DNA of 54,237 bases from SIG435 sp045530725 (GCA_045530725.1 JAZSCT010000004.1:1-54237); one strand, 5' to 3'; counted from the first letter of the stretch, positions 16,992 to 25,156 are shown. Made by a program: numbers and translations. The notes: generated by a model not told the origin, from the letters alone.

Positions 16992-17404
16992 AAAAGTTTT
17001 TAAATGAATTTAAAGATTTTGCAGTAAAAGGAAATGCTCTCAATCTTGCAGTCGGCGTACTTATAGGTGGTGCATTTCAGGGAATTGTAAACTCACTTGT
17101 ACAGGATATCATCTCCCCTATTATCGGTCTTTTCGGTAAGAGCGACTTCTCTGCATATATCCTCACAGTAAACGGAGTGGAAATCAAGTACGGAGCATTT
17201 ATTACTGCTGTAATCAATTTCCTTATCCTTGCATTTGTTATCTTTATGATTGTAAAAGGTATCAATTCTCTTACAAATCTTACTAAGAAAAAGGAAGAAG
17301 AAAAGGAAGAAGAACCTACTACAAAGGTTTGTCCTTTCTGTCAGTCTGAAATAGCGATAAAGGCTATAAAGTGTCCACATTGTACATCAGATGTTGAAGT
17401 GTAA
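16988..17404 (+). CDS. mscL: large-conductance mechanosensitive channel with C-terminal zinc ribbon
   Basis: 138 residues. The N-terminal helix and first membrane segment (FKDFAVKGNALNLAVGVLIG) and the second segment (FITAVINFLILAFVIFMIV) are standard MscL, which opens as a pentamer under membrane tension to release solutes during osmotic downshock. A charged linker (KKKEEEKEEE) leads to a two-CxxC ribbon (CPFCQSEIAIKAIKCPHC) replacing the usual C-terminal helix. The gene overlaps the kinase by four bases, so the two are translationally coupled and channel dose may follow the two-component system. The stop codon lies at the edge of a structured repeat containing the terminator. Confidence 0.95.
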   Translation: MKKFLNEFKDFAVKGNALNLAVGVLIGGAFQGIVNSLVQDIISPIIGLFGKSDFSAYILTVNGVEIKYGAFITAVINFLILAFVIFMIVKGINSLTNLTKKKEEEKEEEPTTKVCPFCQSEIAIKAIKCPHCTSDVEV

Positions 17405-17600
17405 AAATCTCCTGTATCGCAAAAATGCAAGAGTAATTATATATTTACATTCTTATATTTATAATCTTTTCATTATGTTGAAACTCATCTCATTGTCTGA
17501 GATGAGTTTCTTCTTTTTTATGCACTTTTGCTACGAACAAACATTCACCTTCGCAGTATCACATACAGCTTTGGCTCTGTTTGTCCGTTACAGAAAATTT
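17401..17600 (+). repeat. structured intergenic repeat, copy 1 (downstream of mscL)
   Basis: The stretch holds no gene. It resembles the element after spoVG: a TGTAAAAATnCTCC start, an outer stem GCAAAAATGCA (17419-17429) against TGCACTTTTGC (17521-17531, one mismatch), a terminator in its loop, then a second hairpin with GAACAAA (17535-17541), the small palindrome GTATCACATAC (17556-17566) and TTTGTCC (17580-17586). The remainder to 17699, where the convergent spoIIP gene ends, is AT-rich with nothing recognisable. Confidence 0.65.
17480..17519 (+). terminator. terminator after mscL
   Basis: Perfect 13-bp stem GAAACTCATCTCA (17480-17492) and TGAGATGAGTTTC (17498-17510), five-base loop, followed by TTCTTTTTT. 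Confidence 0.93.
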
Positions 17601-17699
17601 TTTCATCTTCATCTTAATACACTTCAAAAGCAAAATTTTATCTGCACAGTATAAAGTACACAATGATGATGTTTATAAACATTATTCTTTTTACGTATT

Positions 17700-18734
17700 T
17701 TACTTAATGCTATTTATAATTTTTATAGCATCGTCTATACCTTCTGCAAGGTACTTAACGGAGTTTATCGCCTGTATCAGGCTGTTACCATTACTTCCTA
17801 TTTCAAAGAGAATTGATCCTTTTGTAAGATGAAGATTGAATCTCTCTTTCCTGATATTCAAAGGTCTCATCAATCCAGGATAATGTTTTTCCATATAATT
17901 CTGGATCTTAAACGCAAATCTTAAGTTTTCCTCCCAATGATCAAACTTAAGATTATTTCTGTCTGTGCCGCAGACCATCATAATCTGTGCACATTCATCG
18001 CCCTTTTGTAAAGATTTAAGACCAACACTTTTTCCGTTTTTATCTATAATTGCGTCTCTGTGAAGGTCAAAGACAGCGACAATTGAAGGATAATTTTTAA
18101 GATGATTTTCTATGGTCTCTCCTGCTCTCCTGTATGAACTTGTATAGGATGGATAATCATGAATTGTTTCATCATGAAGCACACTATATCCCATATTCTC
18201 TAAATGCTTTTTTAATTCTTTTCCAACCTTTATCATATTATACTCTTTGTCCTGTGTTCTGTCTGTATCTGTAAGTGGATATGTCCTCTTATATCCATAG
18301 GATTCAGATGCATGTGTATGAACAATCAGGATTTCAGGTTGTTCACTCTTTTTAAAAGCCAGATTCGGTTTTTCTGCAAGCAAACTCTGATTATCTATTA
18401 CATACTCGGTTTCATTATTAAAATCCAATCCGGAAGATTTTTGACTGTCAAACACAATGTTTTCATCGTCAGATGAATATATATCTGCATTTTCTAATGG
18501 TAAATTGTCTTTTTTTTCGGTTATGAATTCGGGAACATATGAAGAATTACCGCACAGGAAATAACTTTTCAGAGAATGTAAATATATATCTGAATTCTTA
18601 CTTTCGTCATCGCATAAATAATACCTGTACATTATATCCCTATATGAATCATTTCCCGAAAAAACATTCAACACCGTAGATACGGAAAAAACTACAAGTG
18701 CATATATCACCATTTTACATTTAATGTATTTCAT
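17700..18734 (-). CDS. spoIIP: stage II sporulation protein P
   Basis: 344 residues. One N-terminal membrane helix (MVIYALVVFSVSTVLNVF) anchors an extracytoplasmic hydrolase domain with ILIVHTHASESYG, AVFDLHRDA, RFNLHLTKGSILFEIGSNGN and zinc-ligand His/Glu residues. SpoIIP, with SpoIID and SpoIIM, degrades septal peptidoglycan during forespore engulfment. The start follows AAGGGA. It lies 52 bases after gpr, the usual Firmicute pairing, and converges on mscL. Confidence 0.95.
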   Translation of the reverse strand: MKYIKCKMVIYALVVFSVSTVLNVFSGNDSYRDIMYRYYLCDDESKNSDIYLHSLKSYFLCGNSSYVPEFITEKKDNLPLENADIYSSDDENIVFDSQKSSGLDFNNETEYVIDNQSLLAEKPNLAFKKSEQPEILIVHTHASESYGYKRTYPLTDTDRTQDKEYNMIKVGKELKKHLENMGYSVLHDETIHDYPSYTSSYRRAGETIENHLKNYPSIVAVFDLHRDAIIDKNGKSVGLKSLQKGDECAQIMMVCGTDRNNLKFDHWEENLRFAFKIQNYMEKHYPGLMRPLNIRKERFNLHLTKGSILFEIGSNGNSLIQAINSVKYLAEGIDDAIKIINSIK

Positions 18735-18786
18735 CTGATATTCCCTTACATAAATGAGTTTATTACAATTATATGTCTCTTATTTG

Positions 18787-19728
18787 TTACTCATTACCAA
18801 ATGCTCTGTTTACAGATGAAGAAATTATTCCTGCAATATTATCAATAAGTGAGTCAATTTCCTTAGGTGTTACCATCAACCCTTCACCATAGGGCTTAAG
18901 AAGTTCTTTTACAAGAGAATATCTTCTGTTATCATCTATACGTTCTATAAAGCCTATGTTTTCACCTGATGAATAACTTTTCAGCGCATCACAAAGGAGT
19001 CTTATACTGTCGTTTGCTATTGTCGCTCCGTCAACTACTGTAGGAACACCTATGGCAATTACTGGTACCCCTATCGTTTCCTGATTTATAGTATGCCTTC
19101 TGTTGCCTACTCCTGCACCAGGGGTTATACCTGTATTTGTCAACTGCACAGATGAAGCAAGTCTTTTTATACTTCTTGTTGCAAGGGCATCTATACATAT
19201 AACTGCACAAGGTTTAACTCTGTCTGCTATCCCCTTTATAACCTCCGCTGTTTCTATTCCTGTTATACCAAGGACACCTGGCGAAATCGCACATACACTT
19301 CGGTTATTATCAACAGTCAGTTCAGGTGCCTCATCAAATAGATGTCTGGTGATATTGAGCATAGATGTCACCTTCGGACCAAGGGCATCAGGAGTAATGT
19401 TTTCGTTTCCAAGTCCTACTACAAATACAGGCTTATCTTTTTTTACTTCAAGAATGCTCAGAAGCTGATCTGACAATATACTTATAAGGCGTTTTTCATT
19501 ATCATCAAGTTTGTCAGTCATCGAATCCATATCAATAGTAATATATGTGCCTATAGGTTTTCCGATGGTTTCAGCCCCTGTTTCATTATCCACACATACT
19601 CTTGTGATATGAATACCATCTGAATTTTCATTAATCACTCTTACTCCTTTTATTTTGTCCAGATCAGCCTTACTCTTATTAAAAATTGCTGCAGATTCTA
19701 TTGCTAAATCCGTTCGTACAAGATTCAT
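18787..19728 (-). CDS. gpr: spore germination endoprotease GPR
   Basis: 313 residues. It starts with the conserved MNLVRTDLAIESA, whose early residues are the propeptide removed on maturation. The core carries VFVVGLGNENITPDALGP, SPGVLGITGIETAEVI, IDALATRSIKRL and NTGITPGAGVGNRR. GPR is a tetrameric aspartic-type protease made in the forespore that cuts small acid-soluble proteins during germination. The start is preceded by GGAG. A terminator for wecB ends at 19775, leaving under 50 bases for its own promoter. Confidence 0.96.
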   Translation of the reverse strand: MNLVRTDLAIESAAIFNKSKADLDKIKGVRVINENSDGIHITRVCVDNETGAETIGKPIGTYITIDMDSMTDKLDDNEKRLISILSDQLLSILEVKKDKPVFVVGLGNENITPDALGPKVTSMLNITRHLFDEAPELTVDNNRSVCAISPGVLGITGIETAEVIKGIADRVKPCAVICIDALATRSIKRLASSVQLTNTGITPGAGVGNRRHTINQETIGVPVIAIGVPTVVDGATIANDSIRLLCDALKSYSSGENIGFIERIDDNRRYSLVKELLKPYGEGLMVTPKEIDSLIDNIAGIISSSVNRAFGNE

Positions 19729-19742
19729 ATTATCAACTCCGT

Positions 19743-19773
19743 TATTATAATCTGCAGGAAATAAGAATTTTTA
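19743..19773 (-). promoter_or_regulatory. candidate forespore (sigma-G/F-like) promoter for gpr
   Basis: In the 46 bases between the wecB terminator and gpr, the minus strand has GTATA and, 19 bases on, GATTATA, six of seven matches to the sigma-G -10 (CATNHTA). The usual spacing is about 18. gpr is sigma-G dependent in Bacillus, which motivates the call; the sequence match alone is weak. Confidence 0.35.
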
Positions 19774-19774
19774 T

Positions 19775-19812
19775 ACACAAAAAAGGAGATGCAATTTCTT
19801 ACATCTCCTTTA
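19775..19812 (-). terminator. terminator after wecB
   Basis: AAAGGAGATG (19782-19791) pairs with CATCTCCTTT (19802-19811), followed in the minus direction by six T. It separates the envelope pair from the sporulation pair. Confidence 0.9.
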
Positions 19813-19830
19813 AGTCTGGATAAATAATGT

Positions 19831-20946
19831 TTATCTGTCAAATTTCTTTACAATAGCATCAACAATTCTCTGTGAAGCGAAACCGTCACCGTATGGATTT
19901 GCAGTCTTTGCCATTGAATCATAAAATTCTTTATCATTAAGAATCTTTGTGGCAATTTCCACAATATTTTCTTTGTGAATACCACCCATAATAACTGTAC
20001 CTGCCTCTACTGCTTCAGGTCTTTCTGTTTCGTTTCTGAGTACCACAACAGGTTTGCCAAGGCTTGGTGCTTCTTCCTGAAGTCCGCCTGAATCAGTCAT
20101 TACCATATAACAACGGTTCATAGCATTGTGGAGTTCCTGAACATCAAGAGGTTTGATAAGATGAACACGGTCAAGATGTCCGAGAATTCTTTCTGCAGTT
20201 TCTCTTACAACAGGATTTAAGTGAACCGGATAAACAACCACAACATCAGAATGACTTTCTACAACTTCCTTAACTGCTGTACAGATATTTTCCAACGGTT
20301 CACCAAGGTTTTCTCTTCTGTGGGCTGTCATAAGAATAACTCTGTTTGATTTAAAGTCGATTGACTTGAGGGTATCATCTTCAAATACATAATCATCACG
20401 AACAGTAGTCTTCAATGCATCTATAACAGTATTGCCTGTGATATAAATGTCGTCATCACATACAGATTCCTTAAGAAGATTTGCTCTGTTTGATTCTGTA
20501 GGGCTGAAATGCATATCAGCAATAGTTCCTGTAAGTTTTCTGTTCATTTCTTCTGGAAATGGAGAATACTTGTCGTATGTTCTTAGTCCTGCCTCAACAT
20601 GTCCAACAGGAATCTGATTGTAAAATGCTGCAAGGCTACCTGCAAAAGTTGTGCTTGTATCACCGTGTACCAGAACTATATCCGGCTGTGAATCTTTCAT
20701 TGCCTTATCAAGACCTTCAACAGCATTTGTAGTAATAGAAACCAGTGTTTGTCTGTCTTTCATTATATTCAGATCATAATCAGGCTTTATATCAAAAATT
20801 TCAAGCACCTGATCAAGCATTTCTCTATGCTGAGCAGTAACTGCAACGATTGACTGAATCTTATCGTTTTTCTCCAATTCTTTAACCAAGGGGGCCATTT
20901 TGATTGCTTCAGGTCGTGTACCGAAAACTGTCATTACTTTAATCAT
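19831..20946 (-). CDS. wecB: UDP-N-acetylglucosamine 2-epimerase (non-hydrolysing)
   Basis: 371 residues, GT-B fold. Signature blocks are VMTVFGTRPEAIKMAPLV at the N-terminus, VHGDTSTTFAGSLAAFY, GHVEAGLRTYDKYSPFPEEM, LMTAHRRENLGEP and MTDSGGLQEEAPSLGKPV. It interconverts UDP-GlcNAc and UDP-ManNAc, supplying ManNAc for the teichoic-acid linkage unit or other wall glycans (the Bacillus name is mnaA). It overlaps the upstream tagO-like gene by four bases, so both act in the same pathway. Confidence 0.96.
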   Translation of the reverse strand: MIKVMTVFGTRPEAIKMAPLVKELEKNDKIQSIVAVTAQHREMLDQVLEIFDIKPDYDLNIMKDRQTLVSITTNAVEGLDKAMKDSQPDIVLVHGDTSTTFAGSLAAFYNQIPVGHVEAGLRTYDKYSPFPEEMNRKLTGTIADMHFSPTESNRANLLKESVCDDDIYITGNTVIDALKTTVRDDYVFEDDTLKSIDFKSNRVILMTAHRRENLGEPLENICTAVKEVVESHSDVVVVYPVHLNPVVRETAERILGHLDRVHLIKPLDVQELHNAMNRCYMVMTDSGGLQEEAPSLGKPVVVLRNETERPEAVEAGTVIMGGIHKENIVEIATKILNDKEFYDSMAKTANPYGDGFASQRIVDAIVKKFDR

Positions 20947-22055
20947 TTGTCGTCACCTTTCTTTATATCATTAACAACTTCATCATCTGTCTGATTGTCA
21001 GTATTCGAGAGAACTTTAGATAATACGAATCCAATAACAACAAGAATAATAACCGAAAAACCTATCCATAATATCTGATCAGTGCCTGTCTGTGCAACAA
21101 GTACAGCAATTACGCTCAAAAGAATACTTATCACATATAATATGGCAACTGTCTGCTTCTGAGAAAAACCTTTGTCCATAAGTTTGTGATGGAGATGTCC
21201 TCTGTCTGCCTCCATAATCGGTCTTCTCTGAATAATTCTTCTGAGTATTGCAAAAGAAGTATCAAAAAGCGGTAACCCGAGTATAACAAAAGGAACTAGA
21301 AAAGATATGATTACAACTCCTTTTGAAAGCCCGAGAACGCTTATAATGGCAAGCATAAACCCTAAAAACTGAGAACCTGTATCCCCCATAAAAATCCTAG
21401 CAGGATTCATATTGTATGGAAGAAATCCCAGACATCCTCCTGCAAGTGCTGCAGATATAACTGCCGCTTCAACATTGTCCTGAATAACCGAAATAAAGAA
21501 AAGCGAGAAAGTGGCAATGGAAGAAACTCCCGCAGCCAATCCGTCAAGTCCGTCAATGAGATTAACTGCATTTGTCACTGCAACAATCCAGAGAATCGTA
21601 ATCGGATACTTAATCCAGTTGAGATTAAATATTCCGCCATGTGCAATAAATGAAGGTACGCTGATGTAATCTACAGTAACACCACCGAAAACAACTATTG
21701 CCGCAGCAATAATCTGAATCAGGAGTTTTTTCTTTGCAGCAAGATCTCTGGCATCATCAACAACTCCCATGGCTACTATGATCAATGCCCCGGTAATAAT
21801 ACAAATCAATGAAACAATCGAATCGGTATATTTGCAAAACATCAGAACACTTATAAAAAACCCTGCAAAAATCCCCAACCCGCCAATAAGTGGTGTGGTC
21901 TTCTTGTGAATATGTCTTCCACCGTCGGGAATGTCAACAGCATTAAGTTTGTACGCTAATTTCATAACAAATGGAGTTGAACCAAAAGATGCAATAAATG
22001 ATATTGCAAAACATATTAAAATCTCAAGTACAGTTATATCATTAAAAAATACCAT
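20943..22055 (-). CDS. tagO: undecaprenyl-phosphate GlcNAc-1-phosphate transferase
   Basis: 370 residues with about ten membrane helices, MraY/WecA superfamily. Motifs are DIPDGGRHIHKKTTPLIGGL, VNLIDGLDGLAAGVS (catalytic Asp pair) and ARIFMGDTGSQFLGF, followed by the cytoplasmic HLHHKLMDKGFS loop. It transfers GlcNAc-1-P to undecaprenyl phosphate, the first membrane step of wall teichoic acid or similar glycopolymers. It is coupled to wecB by a four-base overlap. A promoter is seen at 22130-22158. Confidence 0.93.
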   Translation of the reverse strand: MVFFNDITVLEILICFAISFIASFGSTPFVMKLAYKLNAVDIPDGGRHIHKKTTPLIGGLGIFAGFFISVLMFCKYTDSIVSLICIITGALIIVAMGVVDDARDLAAKKKLLIQIIAAAIVVFGGVTVDYISVPSFIAHGGIFNLNWIKYPITILWIVAVTNAVNLIDGLDGLAAGVSSIATFSLFFISVIQDNVEAAVISAALAGGCLGFLPYNMNPARIFMGDTGSQFLGFMLAIISVLGLSKGVVIISFLVPFVILGLPLFDTSFAILRRIIQRRPIMEADRGHLHHKLMDKGFSQKQTVAILYVISILLSVIAVLVAQTGTDQILWIGFSVIILVVIGFVLSKVLSNTDNQTDDEVVNDIKKGDDK

Positions 22056-22129
22056 TTGTAACCTACTTTCACACTATTACATATAACCAATTATACATAC
22101 CGTATAATTCTTTTCTAAACGTCTTACAT

Positions 22130-22158
22130 ATTCTACCATATTTACAACTAAAAATCAA
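22130..22158 (-). promoter_or_regulatory. sigma-A promoter for tagO-wecB
   Basis: TTGATT (22153-22158), 17-base spacer and TAGAAT (22130-22135) on the minus strand, about 75 bases upstream of tagO. Confidence 0.6.
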
Positions 22159-22341
22159 TCCTTTTATATTGCGATATTTATTTATTAAATTTGAATATCA
22201 CAATGTCGGAAAATCTGCATAAAATACACTAAAAACCATATAATCGTGATTTTTTTATCAAAGTTATAAAGCATTATTTACAAATTTTAACTTTTAATTT
22301 GTGCATTATGAACAAATAAACACAGTATATATACAAAACTA

Positions 22342-22371
22342 TTGACAATTTTATACAATTAAAGCTATAAT
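22342..22371 (+). promoter_or_regulatory. consensus promoter for spoVG
   Basis: Perfect TTGACA (22342-22347) and TATAAT (22366-22371) with an 18-base spacer, 43 bases before the start codon. This indicates strong vegetative sigma-A expression. Confidence 0.8.
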
Positions 22372-22414
22372 AATAATATATCTTTTTATGATTTACAAAA
22401 AAAGGAGAATTATT

Positions 22415-22678
22415 ATGGAAATCACAAGCATCAAAATCAAGAAATTCGCTTCAGAAAGCAAAATGCGTGCTATCGCATCAATTACATTTGACGATTGGTT
22501 TGCAATCCATGATGTGAAAGTAATTGAAAACAATGGCAAAATTTTTGTTGCAATGCCTAACAAAAGACTGAAAGACGGCACATTCAAAGATGTGGCTCAT
22601 CCTATCAATCCTGAAGCAAGACAGTACATAGAATCTGCGGTGATTGAGGCATATAATAACGCTGAGATCGAGGAATAG
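22415..22678 (+). CDS. spoVG: SpoVG, RNA-binding regulator of septation and sporulation
   Basis: 87 residues from the ATG at 22415, which follows AAAGGAG by seven bases. An earlier ATG at 22388 would include that site and is rejected. The sequence starts MEITSIKIKKF, then MRAIASITFDDWFAIHDVKV and FVAMPNKRLKDGTFKDVAHP, full length for the family. SpoVG is a small dimer that binds RNA and DNA and affects septum formation, capsule and sporulation in Firmicutes. It is monocistronic, behind a consensus promoter. A structured repeat with its terminator begins four bases after the stop. Confidence 0.96.
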   Translation: MEITSIKIKKFASESKMRAIASITFDDWFAIHDVKVIENNGKIFVAMPNKRLKDGTFKDVAHPINPEARQYIESAVIEAYNNAEIEE

Positions 22679-22681
22679 AAA

Positions 22682-22855
22682 TGTAAAAATGCTCCGTAAC
22701 GTAAAAGTGATAGAGTTTTTATAAAAAATTTTTCTAATGAAGAAAACCATCCAAAAGGATGGTTTTCTTTGATTTTATTCACTTTTACTTTGAACAAAGT
22801 TACACTCTCGGCGTATCACATACGCCTTCGGTTTACTTTGTCCAATACAAACCAT
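22682..22855 (+). repeat. structured intergenic repeat, copy 2 (downstream of spoVG)
   Basis: Outer stem GTAAAAGTGA (22701-22710) and TCACTTTTAC (22779-22788), perfect over 10 bp, encloses a terminator hairpin. A second stem follows: GAACAAAGT (22792-22800) with ACTTTGTCC (22835-22843), itself enclosing the perfect hairpin GGCGTAT-CAC-ATACGCC (22810-22826). The layout matches copy 1 after mscL although much primary sequence differs. Confidence 0.7.
22742..22770 (+). terminator. terminator after spoVG
   Basis: Perfect 11-bp stem GAAAACCATCC (22742-22752) and GGATGGTTTTC (22757-22767) with an AAAA loop, then TTT. It is repeated exactly in the downstream duplicate. Confidence 0.9.
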
Positions 22856-22877
22856 TTTTCCTATTTCTATTCTGCCG

Positions 22878-22968
22878 TGTAAAAATGCTCCGTAACGTAA
22901 AAGTGAATGAGTTTTTATAAAAATTTTTCTAATGAAGAAAACCATCCAAAAGGATGGTTTTCTTTTTT
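22878..22968 (+). repeat. near-identical direct duplicate of the spoVG 3' module
   Basis: 88 bases matching 22682-22770 with only two substitutions and one base missing from an A-run, including the same GAAAACCATCC/GGATGGTTTTC hairpin. The downstream half of the element (TCACTTTTAC arm and GGCGTAT hairpin) is absent, so this is a partial copy. The rest of the non-coding stretch (22969-23095) holds one C-rich patch (TTCGCATTCGCTCCGCTC, near 23045-23063) that may be a decayed repeat, and otherwise nothing recognised. Confidence 0.85.
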
Positions 22969-23095
22969 TAAAACAGAACTTTAATCCTGAATAATAGTTT
23001 AAATAAAGCAGTATAAAATCAAGAATCTTTATGAGATGTTTCGCCTTCGCATTCGCTCCGCTCAACATAACATATATCCTAATTTAACATAGACA

Positions 23096-23131
23096 GAAAA
23101 AATCGGCGTGAAAGAATTTTCACACCGATTT
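23096..23131 (-). terminator. terminator of the ABC transporter operon
   Basis: AAATCGG-C-GTGAAA pairs with TTTTCAC-A-CCGATTT (23100-23131, one mismatch) around a three-base loop, followed by TTTTCTGT on the minus strand. It lies 13 bases past the last permease stop. Confidence 0.85.
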
Positions 23132-23143
23132 GAATTAATTTTA

Positions 23144-24049
23144 TTAACCTTTGATTGAACCAACCATAACACCCTGTACAAAGAATTTCTGTACAAATGG
23201 ATATACACACCATACAGGAACAGATGCAACCATAATAAGTGCATACTTGATAAGATCCTGGAAGTTAGCTCTTTCAGCATCACCGTCACCGGTAAGTGCT
23301 TCAGCATTCTGCTGGTTTGAAATAAGGATATTCTTAAGTACAACCTGAAGTGGCTGAAGTTCCATCTTTGTAAGATAGATTGTAGCATTGAAGTATGTGT
23401 TCCAGAGACTTACTGCGTAGAACAATGAAATAACCGCGATAATAGCCTTTGAAAGCGGAAGAACCATTGTAGCAAAGAATCTGAAATCAGAACATCCGTC
23501 AATCTTAGCAGCTTCAAGAAGTTCCTTTGGAATCTGCTGGAAGTTTGTTCTTGTAACAATCATATTATATACAGAGATAGATCCTGGAATAAGGATAGCC
23601 CATCTTGTATTAACGATGTTGAGGCTTTCCATAAGGAGGTATGTAGGAATGATACCACCGCCGAAAAGCATTGTAAATGAGAACAGGAACATAAATCTGT
23701 CTCTGTATGGCAAGTCTGCTCTTGAAAGCGGATATGCACATATAACTGTCATAACAACGTGAATGATTGTTCCGAAAACTGTATATATAACAGAGTTTTT
23801 GAAACCTGTCATAATATCACGATATTTAAATACCGCTTTGTAACCTTCTAATGTAGGCTCTATAGGCCAGATGCCTACTCTACCTGCTGATACCGCTGCA
23901 CCTGATGAAAAGGATGAAGCGATAACATTTAGAATCGGTATAAGAACAATAAGGAGAATCACAAACATAATAACATTTACAACTGCGTAAAACACCTTAT
24001 CACTTGCACAATCCTTGATTGCTGTACTTTTCTTTTTTGATAATGCCAT
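23144..24049 (-). CDS. carbohydrate ABC transporter permease, LplC/MalG-like
   Basis: 301 residues with six predicted membrane helices (first: NVIMFVILLIVLIPILNVIA). The cytoplasmic EAA loop that docks the ATPase reads ELLEAAKIDGCSDFRFFATMVLPLSKAI. Together with the preceding permease and lipoprotein it forms a CUT1-type importer of the LplABC subfamily, which takes up oligosaccharides. No ATPase gene is present, so a shared MsmK/MsiK-type ATPase encoded elsewhere is expected. The start follows AAGGAGAGG. Confidence 0.92.
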   Translation of the reverse strand: MALSKKKSTAIKDCASDKVFYAVVNVIMFVILLIVLIPILNVIASSFSSGAAVSAGRVGIWPIEPTLEGYKAVFKYRDIMTGFKNSVIYTVFGTIIHVVMTVICAYPLSRADLPYRDRFMFLFSFTMLFGGGIIPTYLLMESLNIVNTRWAILIPGSISVYNMIVTRTNFQQIPKELLEAAKIDGCSDFRFFATMVLPLSKAIIAVISLFYAVSLWNTYFNATIYLTKMELQPLQVVLKNILISNQQNAEALTGDGDAERANFQDLIKYALIMVASVPVWCVYPFVQKFFVQGVMVGSIKG

Positions 24050-24067
24050 AATATTGTCCTCTCCTTT

Positions 24068-25048
24068 CTACCAAAGACTTGTTTCACTAACCTTGCTTGA
24101 AATCTTATTAACTGTAACAATAAGAACAAGGTTAATTATTGAGTTAAATAAACTGATTGCTGTTGAATAGTCATATCGTCTGTATCCATCACCTGTTGTA
24201 CCGAAACCTAACTTGTATGAATAAGTTGTGATAACTTCGGATGTTTCGATATTAAGGTTGTTCTGAAGAAGAAGAACCTTTTCAAAACCGATACTCATAA
24301 TCTTACCGAAGTCCATAATCAGAATGATGATGGCTGTAGGTACGATTGTAGGGAAATCGATATAACGCAATCTCTGGAATCTTGTAGCACCGTCAATAAG
24401 CGCTGCTTCAGTTGTTTCAACGTCTGCAGAAGAAAGTGCTGCAAGATAGATGATAGTTGACCATCCCATATTCTGCCATACACCTGACCACACATAGAGA
24501 TGTGGAAAAGCTGCAGCCTTTGCCATAGGAGTATCTGTATATGTAATACCCAATGATTTACAGATGTTTGCAAACAAACCAACATGTGGGTTAAAGAACT
24601 GTGTAAGAATAGATACCAATACAACCACAGAAATAAAGTGAGGCATATATGTGAGCATCTGTACAGTCTTTTTGTATGCTTTGCATCTCATAACATTAAG
24701 TCCCAAAGCAAGAATAATCGGGATTGGGAATGATGCACAAAGAGAATAAACTGAAATTCTGATTGTATTTAAGAAATACTGCCAGAACTGTGGATATGAT
24801 GTAAATTCTACGAAGTGATCAAATCCAATGAAAGGACTTCCCCAGATACCTTTACGTGGAAGGAAGTTCTTAAATGCAATCTGTACACCCAACATAGGGA
24901 TGTAGTTAAAAATTATTATATAGATAACAGGAAGGGCAATAAGTACATACAACTGCCATGCTTCCAACATTTTTTTCCAAGTAGATTTACGAATAACAAC
25001 TGCACCCTCATTAATGACAGTGTCATTATTCTTTTTATTCTTTTTCAT
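24068..25048 (-). CDS. carbohydrate ABC transporter permease, LplB-like
   Basis: 326 residues from the ATG at 25048 (GGAG eight bases upstream); a longer reading from 25111 runs through an intercistronic hairpin and lacks a ribosome site. Six membrane helices, a typical start WQLYVLIALPVIYIIIFNYIP, and the EAA loop TEAALIDGATRFQRLRYIDFP. This is the partner of the downstream permease in an LplABC-type sugar importer. Related systems import large oligosaccharides such as aldouronates from glucuronoxylan, but the substrate cannot be read from sequence. Confidence 0.92.
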   Translation of the reverse strand: MKKNKKNNDTVINEGAVVIRKSTWKKMLEAWQLYVLIALPVIYIIIFNYIPMLGVQIAFKNFLPRKGIWGSPFIGFDHFVEFTSYPQFWQYFLNTIRISVYSLCASFPIPIILALGLNVMRCKAYKKTVQMLTYMPHFISVVVLVSILTQFFNPHVGLFANICKSLGITYTDTPMAKAAAFPHLYVWSGVWQNMGWSTIIYLAALSSADVETTEAALIDGATRFQRLRYIDFPTIVPTAIIILIMDFGKIMSIGFEKVLLLQNNLNIETSEVITTYSYKLGFGTTGDGYRRYDYSTAISLFNSIINLVLIVTVNKISSKVSETSLW

Positions 25049-25098
25049 ATTGCTATCTCCAAACTCATTTAAAATGTGCTTACAATATTGATTAATCC

Positions 25099-25122
25099 CC
25101 TGCCGGCACAAAAGCCGGCAGG
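25099..25122 (-). other. intercistronic stem-loop between binding protein and permeases
   Basis: CCTGCCGGC (25099-25107) pairs perfectly with GCCGGCAGG (25114-25122) around six bases, with no T-run on either side. Such GC-rich stems between binding-protein and permease genes commonly protect the upstream message, giving excess binding protein. Confidence 0.75.
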
Positions 25123-25156
25123 AAATTAAATTAAATACAAGAGTCAGATAATCAAA

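Larger units (their letters stand above)
22056..22414. other. divergent promoter region between tagO and spoVG
   Basis: 359 bases, strongly AT-rich. It contains one sigma-A promoter for each flanking gene, listed separately. Nothing else was recognised in the central 22160-22340 stretch. A sigma-H site for spoVG, expected from Bacillus, was not clearly found. Confidence 0.6.

Noticed and set aside
17391..17654. Plus-strand 87-codon frame after mscL
   Set aside because: It starts inside mscL and runs through the terminator and structured repeat; composition is AT-driven with no family resemblance.
22478..23068. Minus-strand open frames with a repeated SLLRYGAFLH peptide downstream of spoVG
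   Set aside because: The shared peptides come from translating the duplicated DNA repeat and terminator hairpins; there are no ribosome sites, and part lies antisense to spoVG.
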